A stretch of 59,293 bases of DNA from Paracoccaceae bacterium (GTDB taxonomy: Bacteria; Pseudomonadota; Alphaproteobacteria; Rhodobacterales; Rhodobacteraceae): NCBI GenBank assembly GCA_020425085.1, contig JAGQRW010000003.1:1-59293 (forward strand), written 5' to 3'. The notes under the pieces were generated by a model. That model was not told the origin of the DNA and did not search any database. It was given only the letters and a program-made list of their open reading frames with translations. The first letter of the stretch is position 1. Every line of letters starts with the position of its first letter. This document shows positions 36,815 through 46,761 of this stretch, one piece after another. The position numbers and the translations under genes are program-made.

Positions 36815-37507
36815 ATGTTCAACCGCGCCATCAAGATCGCCCCTTCCATCCTGTCTGCCGATTTCGCCAATCTCGGGGCTGAAATACGCGCCGTCGAGGC
36901 CGAGGGAGCCGACTGGATCCACGTGGATCCGATGGACGGGCATTTCGTGCCAAACCTGACCATCGGCCCCAATGTTGTCGCCGCCATCCGGCCACATGTG
37001 AAAACCTTCATGGATGTGCATCTGATGATCGCCCCGGCGGATCCCTATATCGAGGCGTTCGCCAAGGCCGGTTCCGACATGATCACCATCCATGCCGAGG
37101 CCGGTGCGCATCTGCAACGATCCCTGCAAATGGTGCGTGACAATGGTGCCAAGGCCGGGGTGGCGTTGAACATGACCACGCCGATTTCACATCTGGAACA
37201 TATCCTTGACAGCGTCGACATGGTGCTGGTGATGACCATAAACCCCGGTTTCGGGGGGCAGAAATTCAATGCCTCCATGGTGGAAAAAGTGCGCCAGATG
37301 CGGGCGATGATCGGCAAGCGGCCAATTCATATCGAGGTTGACGGTGGCATCGACCCCACGACCGCGCCGCTGGTGGCAGCGGCTGGGGCGGATGTGTTGG
37401 TGGCCGGTTCAGCGGTATTTCGCGGCGGATCGGTCGATAATCCCGGTATCTACGGCCAGAATATCCGCGCCATTCGCGATGCTGCCAATGCGGCGCTGAA
37501 AGGTTAG
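36815..37507 (+). CDS. rpe: Ribulose-phosphate 3-epimerase
   Basis: 230 aa. Motifs [14 protein letters not shown], the metal/substrate-binding [26 protein letters not shown] and [12 protein letters not shown] are diagnostic. It interconverts xylulose and ribulose 5-phosphate. Last gene of the cbb operon; it is often called cbbE here. The end converges with the response regulator gene. Confidence 0.95.
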   Translation: MFNRAIKIAPSILSADFANLGAEIRAVEAEGADWIHVDPMDGHFVPNLTIGPNVVAAIRPHVKTFMDVHLMIAPADPYIEAFAKAGSDMITIHAEAGAHLQRSLQMVRDNGAKAGVALNMTTPISHLEHILDSVDMVLVMTINPGFGGQKFNASMVEKVRQMRAMIGKRPIHIEVDGGIDPTTAPLVAAAGADVLVAGSAVFRGGSVDNPGIYGQNIRAIRDAANAALKG

Positions 37508-37587
37508 ATTTAGCGGGTTAAACCGTTTCTGCATCGATCCAGATCAGGTTCAATGATGCGGGCAACCAGGTGAAGTTCGATCCAGTG

Positions 37588-38310
37588 TCAGGACCATTCG
37601 ACCTGACCAAGAAAGATATAACCCGCACCATAGATCGTCTTGATCAGTTTCGGGTTCTTCGGATCCTCACGCAGCTTGGTTCTGAGCCGCGAAACCCTGA
37701 CATCCATCGCCCGGTCAAAACTTTCGCCGGCTGCACCGCCAAGGCTCTCTTGCATCTGGGCGCGGGTGATCAGGCGGTTCGGTGCATCAAGAAACAAGCG
37801 CAGAACTTCGCTTTCCGCCTGGGAAAAGCCGATCATCTCACCATCCGGTACTTCCAGCGTGAAACGGTCGAAATGCGCCGTCCAACCGGCAAAACGAGCG
37901 GTGTTGCGGTGGCCGGGACGCTCGGTTCGACCACGGCGCAACAGGGCACGGGCGCGGGCCACTACCTCAGCCGGATCGAAGGGCTTGATGATATAGTCAT
38001 CCGCCCCGAGTTCCAGACCGGTCACCTTGTCCTGCACCTGGGCACGTCCGGAAATGATGATGATTGCCGCCCCGCTTTCCAGCGCCAGACGGTGAACCAG
38101 TGCCAGCCCATCCTTGTCGGGCAAACCAAGATCGACCAGGCAGATGGCCGGCATCAGGCTGGGAAGGGCAGCCTCGAATTCCGTGGCACGGCTGAAACTT
38201 GCCGTGCGGAATCCCGCATCTGCCAGAGCATCGGTCAGCATCAGGCGGATTTGCGGCTCGTCATCCAGAATGGCGACCAGAGGGGCGGGCGACGGGGTGG
38301 CGGTTGTCAT
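37588..38310 (-). CDS. Two-component response regulator, OmpR family
   Basis: 240 aa. N-terminal receiver domain (AILDDEPQIRLML, phospho-acceptor Asp in CLVDLGLP, conserved Lys in DYIIKPF). C-terminal winged helix with LSQ-type region AESEVLRLFLDAPNRLI and KLREDPKNPKLIKTIYGAGYIF. The start ATG overlaps the stop of the upstream kinase gene by 4 nt, so they are a pair. It probably regulates the divergent acyl-CoA synthetase/transporter operon (position-based inference). Confidence 0.9.
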   Translation of the reverse strand: MTTATPSPAPLVAILDDEPQIRLMLTDALADAGFRTASFSRATEFEAALPSLMPAICLVDLGLPDKDGLALVHRLALESGAAIIIISGRAQVQDKVTGLELGADDYIIKPFDPAEVVARARALLRRGRTERPGHRNTARFAGWTAHFDRFTLEVPDGEMIGFSQAESEVLRLFLDAPNRLITRAQMQESLGGAAGESFDRAMDVRVSRLRTKLREDPKNPKLIKTIYGAGYIFLGQVEWS

Positions 38311-40232
38311 GGTTGGTGGTCCAGAAAGTGGCGAAGTTGGTCAATCGTGAAAGGTTTGGCCAGCAACGGAAATTCAGCCGCCGCCGTCTGTCTGGTCGGG
38401 TTGGTCGCGGGCAGGGAGGTCATCATCCGCAAACGCGGCACCCGCGCCCCGGCCTTCAGGTTTCGCACCAGGTCAAGTCCGGTTCGTGTACTGTCAAGGG
38501 TAATGTCGGTCAGAACCGTGTCAATGTCGGTAATCCCCGCAAGGTTTTCGGCCTCATCCGCGCTGGTGGCTTCCAACACGGTATGGCCAAGGTCGCGCAA
38601 CATTTGCCGGACCGAGGTGCGGATTTCCGGGCTGTCCTCGACCAGCAGCACGAATCGCGGTGTGGATTTCTGCGCTGCCGACCGCAAGGGCAACCTGAGC
38701 GTCACCAAGGCACCTGCGGAAGTATTGGCGATCTTGACATGGCCGCCAGACATTTGCGCGAAATCATAGACGATCGACAGGCCAAGCCCCGACCCCTCGT
38801 CGTTGCGCTTGGTGGTGAAGAACGGGTCAAGCGCGTGTTTCAGTGCCTCGGGCGAAAAACCGGGTCCGGTATCGCCGACCCTGATTTCCAGCCATAGCAT
38901 TTCCACTGCCAGCAGGCTGACGGTGATCCGACCCGGCCTTTGGCCCAAGGCGTCGCGGGCGTTCAGGATCAGGTTCAGCAGCGTATCCTGTAAGAATCCG
39001 GCGTCCAGCAACAGGGGGGAGTCAATGTTGCCGATATTTACCTCAAGCGTCACATCAGGTGGTAGCGATGGAGTTGCCATCAGCCGGATATCGGCCATCA
39101 GTACCCTGAGATCCGTTGGCGAAGGATGAAGTTCGCGCCTGCCCGAGACATTGGAAAGCCGGTCAAGCAGAATGCCGCCACGCCGGGCCGCAGCGCGGGT
39201 TGCCGCAATCAGTTCATGTGCATTTTCAGGCAAATCTGGCAACTTTTCCAGCCTGCCCTGAAGCCCGAGGATGATGGTCAGTAGATTGGCGAAATCATGC
39301 GCCAGTCCCGATGTCAGTTGCGCCGCCAGTTCACGCTTGTGGGTTTGCAACAGCGCCGCGCGGGCTTGGGTCTCTTCTGTGATGTCCATGCTCAGAATAT
39401 AGACACCGTTGATTTGGCCATCCGCCCCGATATCGGGGGTAAAGGCTGACCGAATACGCCGTGCCCCAACTGAGTGGGTGAATTCAAACACGCTGGGTTG
39501 GCCTGCAAGCGCCCTGTCAAGCCAGGGTTTGATTGCCGTGTAGACCTCGGGGCCAAGGACATCGTGCGCCATTGAGCCGACGATATCCACCGGCAGGCCG
39601 GGCAGGATCGAGGGCAGATTCCGGTTGGAATAGGTATAGATCTCATCCGGGTCCAGATGTGCAATATGCGCCGGCATCATTTCGGTCGTCATCCGCGTCA
39701 ACGCTTCGCTGTCGGTGAGATCGCGCTTGGCCTCTTCAAGTGCGGCGTTGGTGGCGGCAAGTTCACGGTTGCTGCGCGCCAGTTGTTCGGCATGGGTCAG
39801 CAACTGATCTGACAGTTGCGCCGAATGGCCTCGCAACAGTTCTTCTTGCTGCCTTATGGCGGTAATGTCGGTATAGACAGTGACCCAGCCGCCCTGCCGT
39901 AATGGGCTGCCTTCGACCGAAAGGGTTTGTCCGTTGGCGCGGGGGCGTTCCATGTAGTGCGGTTTGAAGGCGCGGGCCTGTTCGACGCGCTCGCTGACAA
40001 AGGCGTCTATGTCGTCAACCGGTCCGTATTCACCGGTTTCCGCCAGATAGCGCACCGTTTCCTCGAAATTTGCGCCAAGGACTGTCAAATGTTCGGGCAG
40101 GCCGAACATCTCGCTGAAGCGGCTGTTGCAAACGGCCAGGCGCAGGTTCTTGTCGTAGATGGTGATCGCTTGCTGGATCAGGTTCAACCCGGTCTGGATC
40201 AGGCTGTCGGTTCGGTCGGTTTGTTTCGGCAC
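38307..40232 (-). CDS. PAS7 hybrid sensor histidine kinase
   Basis: 641 aa from GTG 40232, with GGAGGT 5 nt before (in minus-strand reading). Domains in order: PAS-7 (about 10-125, LNLIQQAITIYDKNLRLAV); a coiled coil (about 130-175); a second PAS (about 185-300); a His-kinase core with GLAHDFANLLTII (phospho-acceptor His); ATPase motifs NARDALGQ, VGDTGPGFSP and GSGLGLSIV; and a C-terminal receiver with VLLVEDSPEI and TDITLD. There is no membrane segment, so it senses a cytoplasmic signal. It is divergent from the acyl-CoA synthetase operon. Confidence 0.9.
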   Translation of the reverse strand: MPKQTDRTDSLIQTGLNLIQQAITIYDKNLRLAVCNSRFSEMFGLPEHLTVLGANFEETVRYLAETGEYGPVDDIDAFVSERVEQARAFKPHYMERPRANGQTLSVEGSPLRQGGWVTVYTDITAIRQQEELLRGHSAQLSDQLLTHAEQLARSNRELAATNAALEEAKRDLTDSEALTRMTTEMMPAHIAHLDPDEIYTYSNRNLPSILPGLPVDIVGSMAHDVLGPEVYTAIKPWLDRALAGQPSVFEFTHSVGARRIRSAFTPDIGADGQINGVYILSMDITEETQARAALLQTHKRELAAQLTSGLAHDFANLLTIILGLQGRLEKLPDLPENAHELIAATRAAARRGGILLDRLSNVSGRRELHPSPTDLRVLMADIRLMATPSLPPDVTLEVNIGNIDSPLLLDAGFLQDTLLNLILNARDALGQRPGRITVSLLAVEMLWLEIRVGDTGPGFSPEALKHALDPFFTTKRNDEGSGLGLSIVYDFAQMSGGHVKIANTSAGALVTLRLPLRSAAQKSTPRFVLLVEDSPEIRTSVRQMLRDLGHTVLEATSADEAENLAGITDIDTVLTDITLDSTRTGLDLVRNLKAGARVPRLRMMTSLPATNPTRQTAAAEFPLLAKPFTIDQLRHFLDHQP

Positions 40233-40344
40233 GTTTACCTCCGTCCCGGTTTGGCTAGCATTGTACGCAGGTATTTGGCCAGAACCCTGATACAATCGCC
40301 TGCCTGTAACAATTTGATGCAATCGAGAAAAACTCAGGTATCAT

Positions 40345-40373
40345 TTGACCTTCAGGAATTGCTTGTCAGAATA
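40345..40373 (+). promoter_or_regulatory. Candidate promoter of the acid-uptake operon
   Basis: TTGACC (40345-40350) and AGAATA (40368-40373) are 17 nt apart. Downstream, CGTCGG (40408-40413) and CCGACG (40421-40426) form a small inverted repeat just before the start. The promoter quality is moderate. Confidence 0.35.
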
Positions 40374-40441
40374 CTGACCGGATTCGTGCGATTGTACGGA
40401 TGTGATACGTCGGCGCTAGACCGACGAAAGGGAGAAGACAT

Positions 40442-42406
40442 TTGCTCACACCGATAGCGCCTTCGGGCGGGCTGGATTCCATTCCCAAGCTGCTGGCACG
40501 CAACGCCGTAGAATTCGGTAATCGCCCGGCCAGCCGCGAGAAGGAATTCGGCATCTGGCAAAGCTGGACCTGGGCCGAAGTCAATGAGGAAACCCGCGCT
40601 TTGGCGATGGGCCTTTTGGCGCGGGGGCTGGAAGTCGGCGATTACGTCGCCATCATCGGCAACAACCGTCCGGCGCTTTACTGGTCGATGGTGGCGGCCC
40701 AGATGTGCGGCGCGGTGCCGGTGCCGCTATACCAGGATGCCGTTGCCGAAGAGATGGCCTATGTGCTGGAACATTGCGCCGCTCGGTTCGTCATCGCCGA
40801 GGATCAGGAACAGGTCGACAAGGTGATGGAGATCGCCGACAAGCTGCCGGTGCTGCAACAGATGGTCTATCTCGACCCTCGCGGCATGCGCAAATACGAT
40901 CACACCGCGTTGCATTCCTATGCTGATGTGCAGGCCGAAGGCCGCGCCGGGCGTGAGCGGTTGGAGCCGTTCCTGAACCAACGTATTGCCGCCCTGAACT
41001 ACGATTCGACTTGCGTGATGCTTTATACCTCGGGCACCACCGGGCGGCCCAAGGGGGTGGTTCTGTCCAATCGCAACATCATCGAAGCTTCTCGCACCTC
41101 GTCGGAATTCGATCATCTGAATGCCGGGGATTCTGTTCTGGCCTATCTGCCAATGGCATGGGTCGGGGATTTCATCTTTTCCATTGGCCAGTGTTATTGG
41201 AACGGCTTTTGTGTGGCCTGCCCGGAAAGTCAGGAAACCATGCAGGCCGATTTGCGTGAAATCGGTCCCTCGTATTTCTTTGCGCCGCCCAGGTTCTTTG
41301 AAGGGCTGCTGACTACCGTGATGATCCGCATGGAGGATGCCAGCAAGACCAAGCAACGGATGTTTCACTATTTCCTGGATGTGGCAAAAAGGGTGGGTGG
41401 CCGGTTGCTGGACGGAAAATCGGTCGGCATGATGGACCGGCTGAAATACCGACTGGGCGAATTGCTGGTTTACGGCCCGCTGAAAAACCGGCTGGGCATG
41501 ACCCGACTGCGGATCGGCTACACAGCGGGCGAAGCGATCGGCCCGGAGATTTTTGAATTCTACCGTTCGCTCGGGGTCAATCTGAAACAACTTTACGGTC
41601 AGACCGAAGCCTCGGTCTACGTCACCTTGCAACCTGATGGCGAGGTTCGCGCAGATACGGTCGGCGTTCCCGCGCCGGGGGTGGAAATCAGGATCGGCGA
41701 GACTGGCGAGGTATTCTATCGTTCCGCCGGTTCGTTCGTGGAATATTACAAGAACCCTGAAAGCACCGCCTCGACCAAAGATGCCGAAGGCTGGGTGGCA
41801 ACCGGGGATGCCGGGTATTTTGAAGAAGGCAGCGGGCACCTGAAGATCATCGACCGCGCCAAGGATGTCGGCAAGATGGCCGATGGCAGTCTGTTCGCGC
41901 CGAAATTCGTGGAAAACAAGCTGAAATTCTATCCCAATATCCTTGAGGCGGTGCTGTTCGGTGCCGGGCGCGATCATTGCGTTGCCTTCATCAACATTGA
42001 TCTCAATGCGGTCGGCAACTGGGCGGAACGCAACAATGTCGGCTATGCCTCATATCAGGAACTGGCGGGACATCCGCAGGTTCTTGATACCGTTCAGGGC
42101 CACGTGGAGGAGGTGAACGCCTCGCTCGCCGATGATCCGATGCTGAACGGCTGTCAGGTGCACCGGTTTCTGATCTTGCACAAGGAACTGGACCCGGATG
42201 ATGGCGAAATGACCCGCACCCGCAAAGTGCGTCGCAAGGTGATCGAGGATAAATTTGCGGATCTGATCGCGGCACTTTATAGCGGCGTACCCGAAATCTC
42301 GACCCGCACCGAGGTCACTTATGAAGATGGGCGCAAAGGCGCAATTTCCGCCACGCTGGAAATCCGCGACGCCAGGGTGTTTGAGCGCAAGGCGGAGGCG
42401 GCATGA
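40442..42406 (+). CDS. AMP-forming acyl-CoA synthetase (long-chain/AAE family)
   Basis: 654 aa from TTG 40442, supported by GGGAGAAG 7 nt before. The P-loop motif is MLYTSGTTGRPKGVVLSN; the adenylate-binding LYGQTEASVYVT and ATGDAGYFEEGSGHLKIIDRAKD motifs follow. It activates a carboxylic acid to its CoA thioester. The substrate is unknown; the size and motifs are of the long-chain AAE group. It is followed by the transporter genes with a 4-nt overlap, suggesting activation of the imported acid. Confidence 0.88.
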   Translation: MLTPIAPSGGLDSIPKLLARNAVEFGNRPASREKEFGIWQSWTWAEVNEETRALAMGLLARGLEVGDYVAIIGNNRPALYWSMVAAQMCGAVPVPLYQDAVAEEMAYVLEHCAARFVIAEDQEQVDKVMEIADKLPVLQQMVYLDPRGMRKYDHTALHSYADVQAEGRAGRERLEPFLNQRIAALNYDSTCVMLYTSGTTGRPKGVVLSNRNIIEASRTSSEFDHLNAGDSVLAYLPMAWVGDFIFSIGQCYWNGFCVACPESQETMQADLREIGPSYFFAPPRFFEGLLTTVMIRMEDASKTKQRMFHYFLDVAKRVGGRLLDGKSVGMMDRLKYRLGELLVYGPLKNRLGMTRLRIGYTAGEAIGPEIFEFYRSLGVNLKQLYGQTEASVYVTLQPDGEVRADTVGVPAPGVEIRIGETGEVFYRSAGSFVEYYKNPESTASTKDAEGWVATGDAGYFEEGSGHLKIIDRAKDVGKMADGSLFAPKFVENKLKFYPNILEAVLFGAGRDHCVAFINIDLNAVGNWAERNNVGYASYQELAGHPQVLDTVQGHVEEVNASLADDPMLNGCQVHRFLILHKELDPDDGEMTRTRKVRRKVIEDKFADLIAALYSGVPEISTRTEVTYEDGRKGAISATLEIRDARVFERKAEAA

Positions 42407-43218
42407 GTTTGGACGAAGGTTATACCACCCCCGACGGGCGCAAAATTGGTGCCGTGGTAATGGAGATGAAAAATATCACCCTCAGGTTTGGCGGCGTGGT
42501 GGCGATTGAAAATATCAGTTTCGATATCCGCCAGGGCGAAATCCGCGCCATCATCGGGCCGAATGGTGCTGGCAAGTCTTCCATGCTGAATGTCATCAAC
42601 GGGTTTTATCATCCGCAGGAGGGAGAAATCTGGTATAAGGGCGCCCAACGCCAAGCGATGAAACCGCATGCGATTGCCCGTCAGGGGATTGCCCGCACAT
42701 TCCAGAACATCGCGCTGTTCAACGGCATGTCGACGCTGGATAACATCATGACCGGGCGGCTTACCCATATGAAATCAAGCCTGCTGATGCAGGCGATATG
42801 GAAAGGCCCGGCCGAGCGCGAGGAATCCGAGCAGCGCGAAAAGGTGGAAAAGATCATTGATTTTCTGGAAATCCAGTCGATCCGCAAAACCCCGGTTGGC
42901 CGTTTGCCTTATGGGTTGCAAAAACGGGTGGAGCTGGCGCGGGCATTGGCGGCGGAACCAACACTGTTGCTGCTGGACGAACCGATGGCGGGCATGAATG
43001 TCGAGGAAAAGGAAGACATGAGCCGCTTCATCCTGGACGTGAACGACGAATTCGGCACCACCATTGCACTGATCGAACATGACATGGGCGTGGTGATGGA
43101 TATTTCCGACCGTGTGGTGGTGATGGATTACGGCAAGAAAATCGGCGACGGCACACCCGAAGAGGTCATAAACAATCAGGAAGTGATCGACGCCTATTTG
43201 GGGGTGGCCCATGACTGA
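42403..43218 (+). CDS. ABC transporter ATP-binding protein, LivG type
   Basis: 271 aa; the start overlaps the synthetase stop (ATGA). Walker A: IGPNGAGKSSMLNVI; signature: LPYGLQKRVELARAL; Walker B: LLLLDEPMAGM. With the partner ATPase at 46762 and two permeases it forms a HAAT-family importer. It lies before the first permease with a 47-nt gap. Confidence 0.92.
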   Translation: MSLDEGYTTPDGRKIGAVVMEMKNITLRFGGVVAIENISFDIRQGEIRAIIGPNGAGKSSMLNVINGFYHPQEGEIWYKGAQRQAMKPHAIARQGIARTFQNIALFNGMSTLDNIMTGRLTHMKSSLLMQAIWKGPAEREESEQREKVEKIIDFLEIQSIRKTPVGRLPYGLQKRVELARALAAEPTLLLLDEPMAGMNVEEKEDMSRFILDVNDEFGTTIALIEHDMGVVMDISDRVVVMDYGKKIGDGTPEEVINNQEVIDAYLGVAHD

Positions 43219-43265
43219 TATCAGCCAGAACAAGCGCAAGCACCCTGCACCCGGCGGAGGATACC

Positions 43266-44252
43266 ATGCCTGAACAACTGCTTTTTGCCGCCGAGGTCAC
43301 TCTGAACGGTCTGATGGCTGGGGTGATGTATTCGCTGGTGGCGCTGGGTTTCGTTCTGATCTTCAAGGCGTCGGGGATATTCAACTACGCGCAGGGCGTG
43401 ATGGCCCTGTTTGCGGCGCTGACGCTGGTTGGCATTCAAGATGGTCAAATACCTTTTTCGCATCTGATCAACACGATTTTCGGCACGGAGATGCATGATT
43501 TCGGCTGGCATGTGCCTGCCTTCCTGGCGATCCTTCTGGCGCTGGGCGTGATGATCCTGTTTGCCATCGTTGTCGAGAAGTTCATCCTCAAGCATCTGGT
43601 CAATCAACCACCGATCATCCTTTTCATGGCGACCATAGGTCTGGCCTATTTCATGGAAGGTTTCGGCGATCTGATGTGGGGCTCGGACATCAAGAAGCTG
43701 GATGTCGGGCTGCCGCAGGGGATTTCCGGGGTGATTGATGAAACTACCTTTGACTGGTTCGGCTACGGCTTTTTCATCGACCGGCTGGATATCGCCGCCA
43801 CCATCGTTGCGGCGATACTGGTAAGCGTGCTGGTGCTGTTCTCGCAATATACCAAACAGGGCCGGGCCATGCGTGCGGTAGCGGACGATCATCAGGCGGC
43901 GCTGTCGGTAGGTATTTCGCTTCGCTTTATCTGGGTGCTGGTCTGGTCGATTGCCGGGTTCGTGGCGCTGGTTGCGGGCATCATGTGGGGTACGAAATCC
44001 GGCGTGCAGTTCAGCCTGTCGCTGATCGCACTAAAAGCGCTACCGGTGCTGATGCTGGGAGGGTTTACCTCGATCCCCGGCGCGATTGTTGGCGGGCTGA
44101 TCGTCGGGGTTGGCGAAAAGCTGTTTGAATTTGCCATCGGCCCGATGATCGGCGGGGCCACGGAAAACTGGTTCGCCTATATGCTGGCGCTGTTGTTTCT
44201 CGTCTTTCGGCCGCAAGGGCTGTTTGGCGAAAAGATTATCGAGAGGGTGTAG
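43266..44252 (+). CDS. ABC transporter permease, LivH type
   Basis: 328 aa with GGCGGAGG before ATG. About eight hydrophobic segments; the N-terminal LLFAAEVTLNGLMAGVMYSLVALGFVLIFKASGIFNYAQG is the classic LivH start, and AVADDHQAALSVGISL the cytoplasmic coupling region. Three nt separate it from the LivM-type gene. Confidence 0.92.
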   Translation: MPEQLLFAAEVTLNGLMAGVMYSLVALGFVLIFKASGIFNYAQGVMALFAALTLVGIQDGQIPFSHLINTIFGTEMHDFGWHVPAFLAILLALGVMILFAIVVEKFILKHLVNQPPIILFMATIGLAYFMEGFGDLMWGSDIKKLDVGLPQGISGVIDETTFDWFGYGFFIDRLDIAATIVAAILVSVLVLFSQYTKQGRAMRAVADDHQAALSVGISLRFIWVLVWSIAGFVALVAGIMWGTKSGVQFSLSLIALKALPVLMLGGFTSIPGAIVGGLIVGVGEKLFEFAIGPMIGGATENWFAYMLALLFLVFRPQGLFGEKIIERV

Positions 44253-44255
44253 CGG

Positions 44256-45332
44256 ATGCTTTACAGAGAAGCCGGTGACTACAAGACCACCTACACCGAA
44301 GATAGCCAGACCTTTCCAATCAAGCTGGACCGGATCGGCTATTATAGCGTTCTGATCATCGCCTTTCTGGTGGTGCCGTTCGTGATCAACGACTACTGGG
44401 CCAATGCGGTTCTGGTGCCGTTCCTGATCTATGCCATTGCCGTCCTGGGACTGAATATTCTGGTCGGCTATTGCGGCCAGCTAAGCCTTGGTACTGGCGG
44501 TTTCATGGCGGTGGGGGCTTATGCCTGTTACAAGCTGATGACCGGTTTTCCCGACCTCAACATCTTTTTCTGTGTGATATTGGCCGGGTTTGTGACGGCA
44601 GCAGTCGGCATGCTGTTCGGGTTGCCAAGCCTCAGGATCAAGGGGTTTTATCTGGCGGTGGCAACACTGGCGGCGCAGTTCTTTCTGGTCTGGCTGTTCA
44701 ACAAGGTGCCGTGGTTTTACAACTATTCCGCCTCGGGGCAGATCAGTTCGCCGGAACGTACGCTGGGCGGTATTGCCATCACGGGCCCCCATACCGAGGC
44801 TTGGGCAAAATACCTTTTTTGCCTTGTCTTTGTCTTTCTGCTGGCGTGGCTGGCGCGAAATCTGACGCGCGGCAATCTGGGGCGTAGCTGGATGGCGATC
44901 CGCGATATGGATATTGCCGCTGAGATCATTGGCGTGAACCCGCTAAAGGCCAAGCTGACGGCATTTGGCGTATCGTCGTTTTTCATCGGTGTTGCCGGGG
45001 CATTGTTCTTCGCGGTCTATCTGGGCGCCGCCGAGGTAGGTGAGGCATTCGGCATCCAGAAATCGTTCCTGATCCTGTTCATGGTGATCATTGGTGGGCT
45101 TGGCTCGATCTTCGGATCCTTTGCCGGGGCGGCGTTTCTGGTGCTGTTGCCAGTGCTTTTGAAAAACGTGCTGGTTGGCGGGTTGGGCTGGCAGACCGAC
45201 ATCGCCGCACATCTGGAATTTGTCATCGTTGGCGGCCTGATCATCACCTTTCTGATTCTGGAACCGCACGGGCTGGCGCAGCTATGGCGGATCATCAAGG
45301 AGAAATTGCGTCTTTGGCCGTTCCCGCACTAG
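44256..45332 (+). CDS. ABC transporter permease, LivM type
   Basis: 358 aa. It has an N-terminal cytoplasmic extension of about 30 residues, then about nine membrane segments including GLNILVGYCGQLSLGTGGFMAVGAYA, a LivM hallmark. The coupling helix is MAIRDMDIAAEIIGVNPLKAKL. It pairs with the LivH-type protein. Confidence 0.92.
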   Translation: MLYREAGDYKTTYTEDSQTFPIKLDRIGYYSVLIIAFLVVPFVINDYWANAVLVPFLIYAIAVLGLNILVGYCGQLSLGTGGFMAVGAYACYKLMTGFPDLNIFFCVILAGFVTAAVGMLFGLPSLRIKGFYLAVATLAAQFFLVWLFNKVPWFYNYSASGQISSPERTLGGIAITGPHTEAWAKYLFCLVFVFLLAWLARNLTRGNLGRSWMAIRDMDIAAEIIGVNPLKAKLTAFGVSSFFIGVAGALFFAVYLGAAEVGEAFGIQKSFLILFMVIIGGLGSIFGSFAGAAFLVLLPVLLKNVLVGGLGWQTDIAAHLEFVIVGGLIITFLILEPHGLAQLWRIIKEKLRLWPFPH

Positions 45333-45347
45333 GGGTGGTCAATTAAT

Positions 45348-45369
45348 TGCGGCGGCAAAAACCGCCGCA
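45348..45369 (+). repeat. Hairpin before the substrate-binding protein gene
   Basis: TGCGGCGG pairs with CCGCCGCA around a 6-nt loop, 32 nt before the binding-protein start. No T run. A similar stem lies on the other side of that gene, so the message may be processed and stabilised around it. Confidence 0.6.
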
Positions 45370-45401
45370 TCAACCGTCGTAACCCAAGGGAGGAAAACGA
45401 C

Positions 45402-46691
45402 ATGAAACTAACCAAACTGGCGGCGGTTGCCGCCGTGGCCCTGACGGCCGCAAGCCCGGCCCTGGCCGATCTTGTGTTTCCGTCAATGAGCTATCGCACT
45501 GGTGCATTCGCCGCCGGCGGTATCCCGTTCGCCGACGGATATCAGGATTATTTCACCCTTCTGAACGAGCGTGACGGCGGTATCGGAGGCGAAAAGATCA
45601 GCGTGCCGGAATGCGAAACCGGTTATAACACCGAAAAGGGAGTAGAATGCTACGAAAGCCTGAAGGGGCTTAATCCGCTGATCCTGCAACCACTTTCCAC
45701 CGGTATCACATATCAGTTGATCCCCAAGGTGACCGCAGACGGCATTCCGCTGCACACCATGGGTTATGGACGCACCTCGGCCGCGAATGGCAAGGTGTTC
45801 AAATGGGTGTTCAACTATCCCGGCAACTATTGGGACGCGGCGTCCATCATGGTCAAGCATGCACTTGAACAGGAAGGCGGCAGTCTTGAGGGTAAATCGA
45901 TCGTACTGCTCTATCACAACTCGGCCTATGGCAAAGAGCCGATCCGCACGCTTGAGGAATTGTCCAAGAAACACGGCTTCAAGCTGACGCTGATCCCCGT
46001 TGACAGCCCCGGTCAGGAACAGAAATCGCAATGGCTGCAAATCCGTCGAGAAAAACCGGACTACGTGTTTTTCTGGGGTTGGGGCGTTATGAACCAGGTC
46101 GCCGTTCAGGAAGCCGCGAACATCCGTTTCCCGATGGATCATTTCGTCGGCGTGTGGTGGTCGGGTGCCGAACCGGACGTGTTGCCGGCAGGAGAGGGCG
46201 CCAACGGCTACAAATCTGCCAACTTCACCGGCACCGGCAAGGATTATCCGATCTTCGCGGATATCCAGAAATACGTCGTTGATACCGGCAAAGCGGCAGG
46301 CGATGGCACCTCGCTGGGGCAGGTCCAGTACAATCGCGGCATGTATGCGGCGATGCTGGCTGCCGAAGCGGCGCGGAAAGCACAGGAACTGTCGGGTGTA
46401 AAGGCAATCAACGCGGCCCAGATGCGTGACGGCATGGAAGCGCTGCAAGTGACCGCGGCACGGATGGCCGAACTTGGCATGCCTAACTTTGGTCCCGAGG
46501 TCAATGTGACCTGCGCCAACCATGGCGGCGCCGGTGTTGGATTGATCCAGCAATGGGATGCCGGTGCCAAGAAATGGGTGGCGATAACTGATTACATTTC
46601 CTCGGACCGTTCCGTGATAGATCCGCTGATCGCGGAAGATTCGGCGGCCTATGCCAAGGAAAACAACATCACCCCGCGCGACTGCAAGTAA
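45402..46691 (+). CDS. Periplasmic substrate-binding protein, branched-chain/amide type
   Basis: 429 aa with GGGAGGAAAACG upstream. It has a signal peptide (1-23, AASPALA) and the mature fold of type-I periplasmic binding proteins (LVFPSMSYRTGAFAAGGIPFADG; GKSIVLLYHNSAYGKEP). The family binds amino acids, amides, aromatic or aliphatic acids. Nearby CoA ligases suggest an acid. Confidence 0.9.
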   Translation: MKLTKLAAVAAVALTAASPALADLVFPSMSYRTGAFAAGGIPFADGYQDYFTLLNERDGGIGGEKISVPECETGYNTEKGVECYESLKGLNPLILQPLSTGITYQLIPKVTADGIPLHTMGYGRTSAANGKVFKWVFNYPGNYWDAASIMVKHALEQEGGSLEGKSIVLLYHNSAYGKEPIRTLEELSKKHGFKLTLIPVDSPGQEQKSQWLQIRREKPDYVFFWGWGVMNQVAVQEAANIRFPMDHFVGVWWSGAEPDVLPAGEGANGYKSANFTGTGKDYPIFADIQKYVVDTGKAAGDGTSLGQVQYNRGMYAAMLAAEAARKAQELSGVKAINAAQMRDGMEALQVTAARMAELGMPNFGPEVNVTCANHGGAGVGLIQQWDAGAKKWVAITDYISSDRSVIDPLIAEDSAAYAKENNITPRDCK

Positions 46692-46710
46692 GGACGCGTT
46701 ATGAAATCCT

Positions 46711-46732
46711 CCGGCGCGGGCAATCGCGCCGG
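46711..46732 (+). repeat. Hairpin after the substrate-binding protein gene
   Basis: CCGGCGCG pairs with CGCGCCGG around a 6-nt loop, 20 nt after the binding-protein stop and 30 nt before the next start. No T run follows. Confidence 0.6.
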
Positions 46733-46761
46733 GAACCAATCAGACACAGTAAAGTGACGCC

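Noticed and set aside
37570-38769. 399-aa plus-strand frame opposite the response regulator and kinase.
   Set aside because: Overlaps two clear genes on the other strand and shows no family features.
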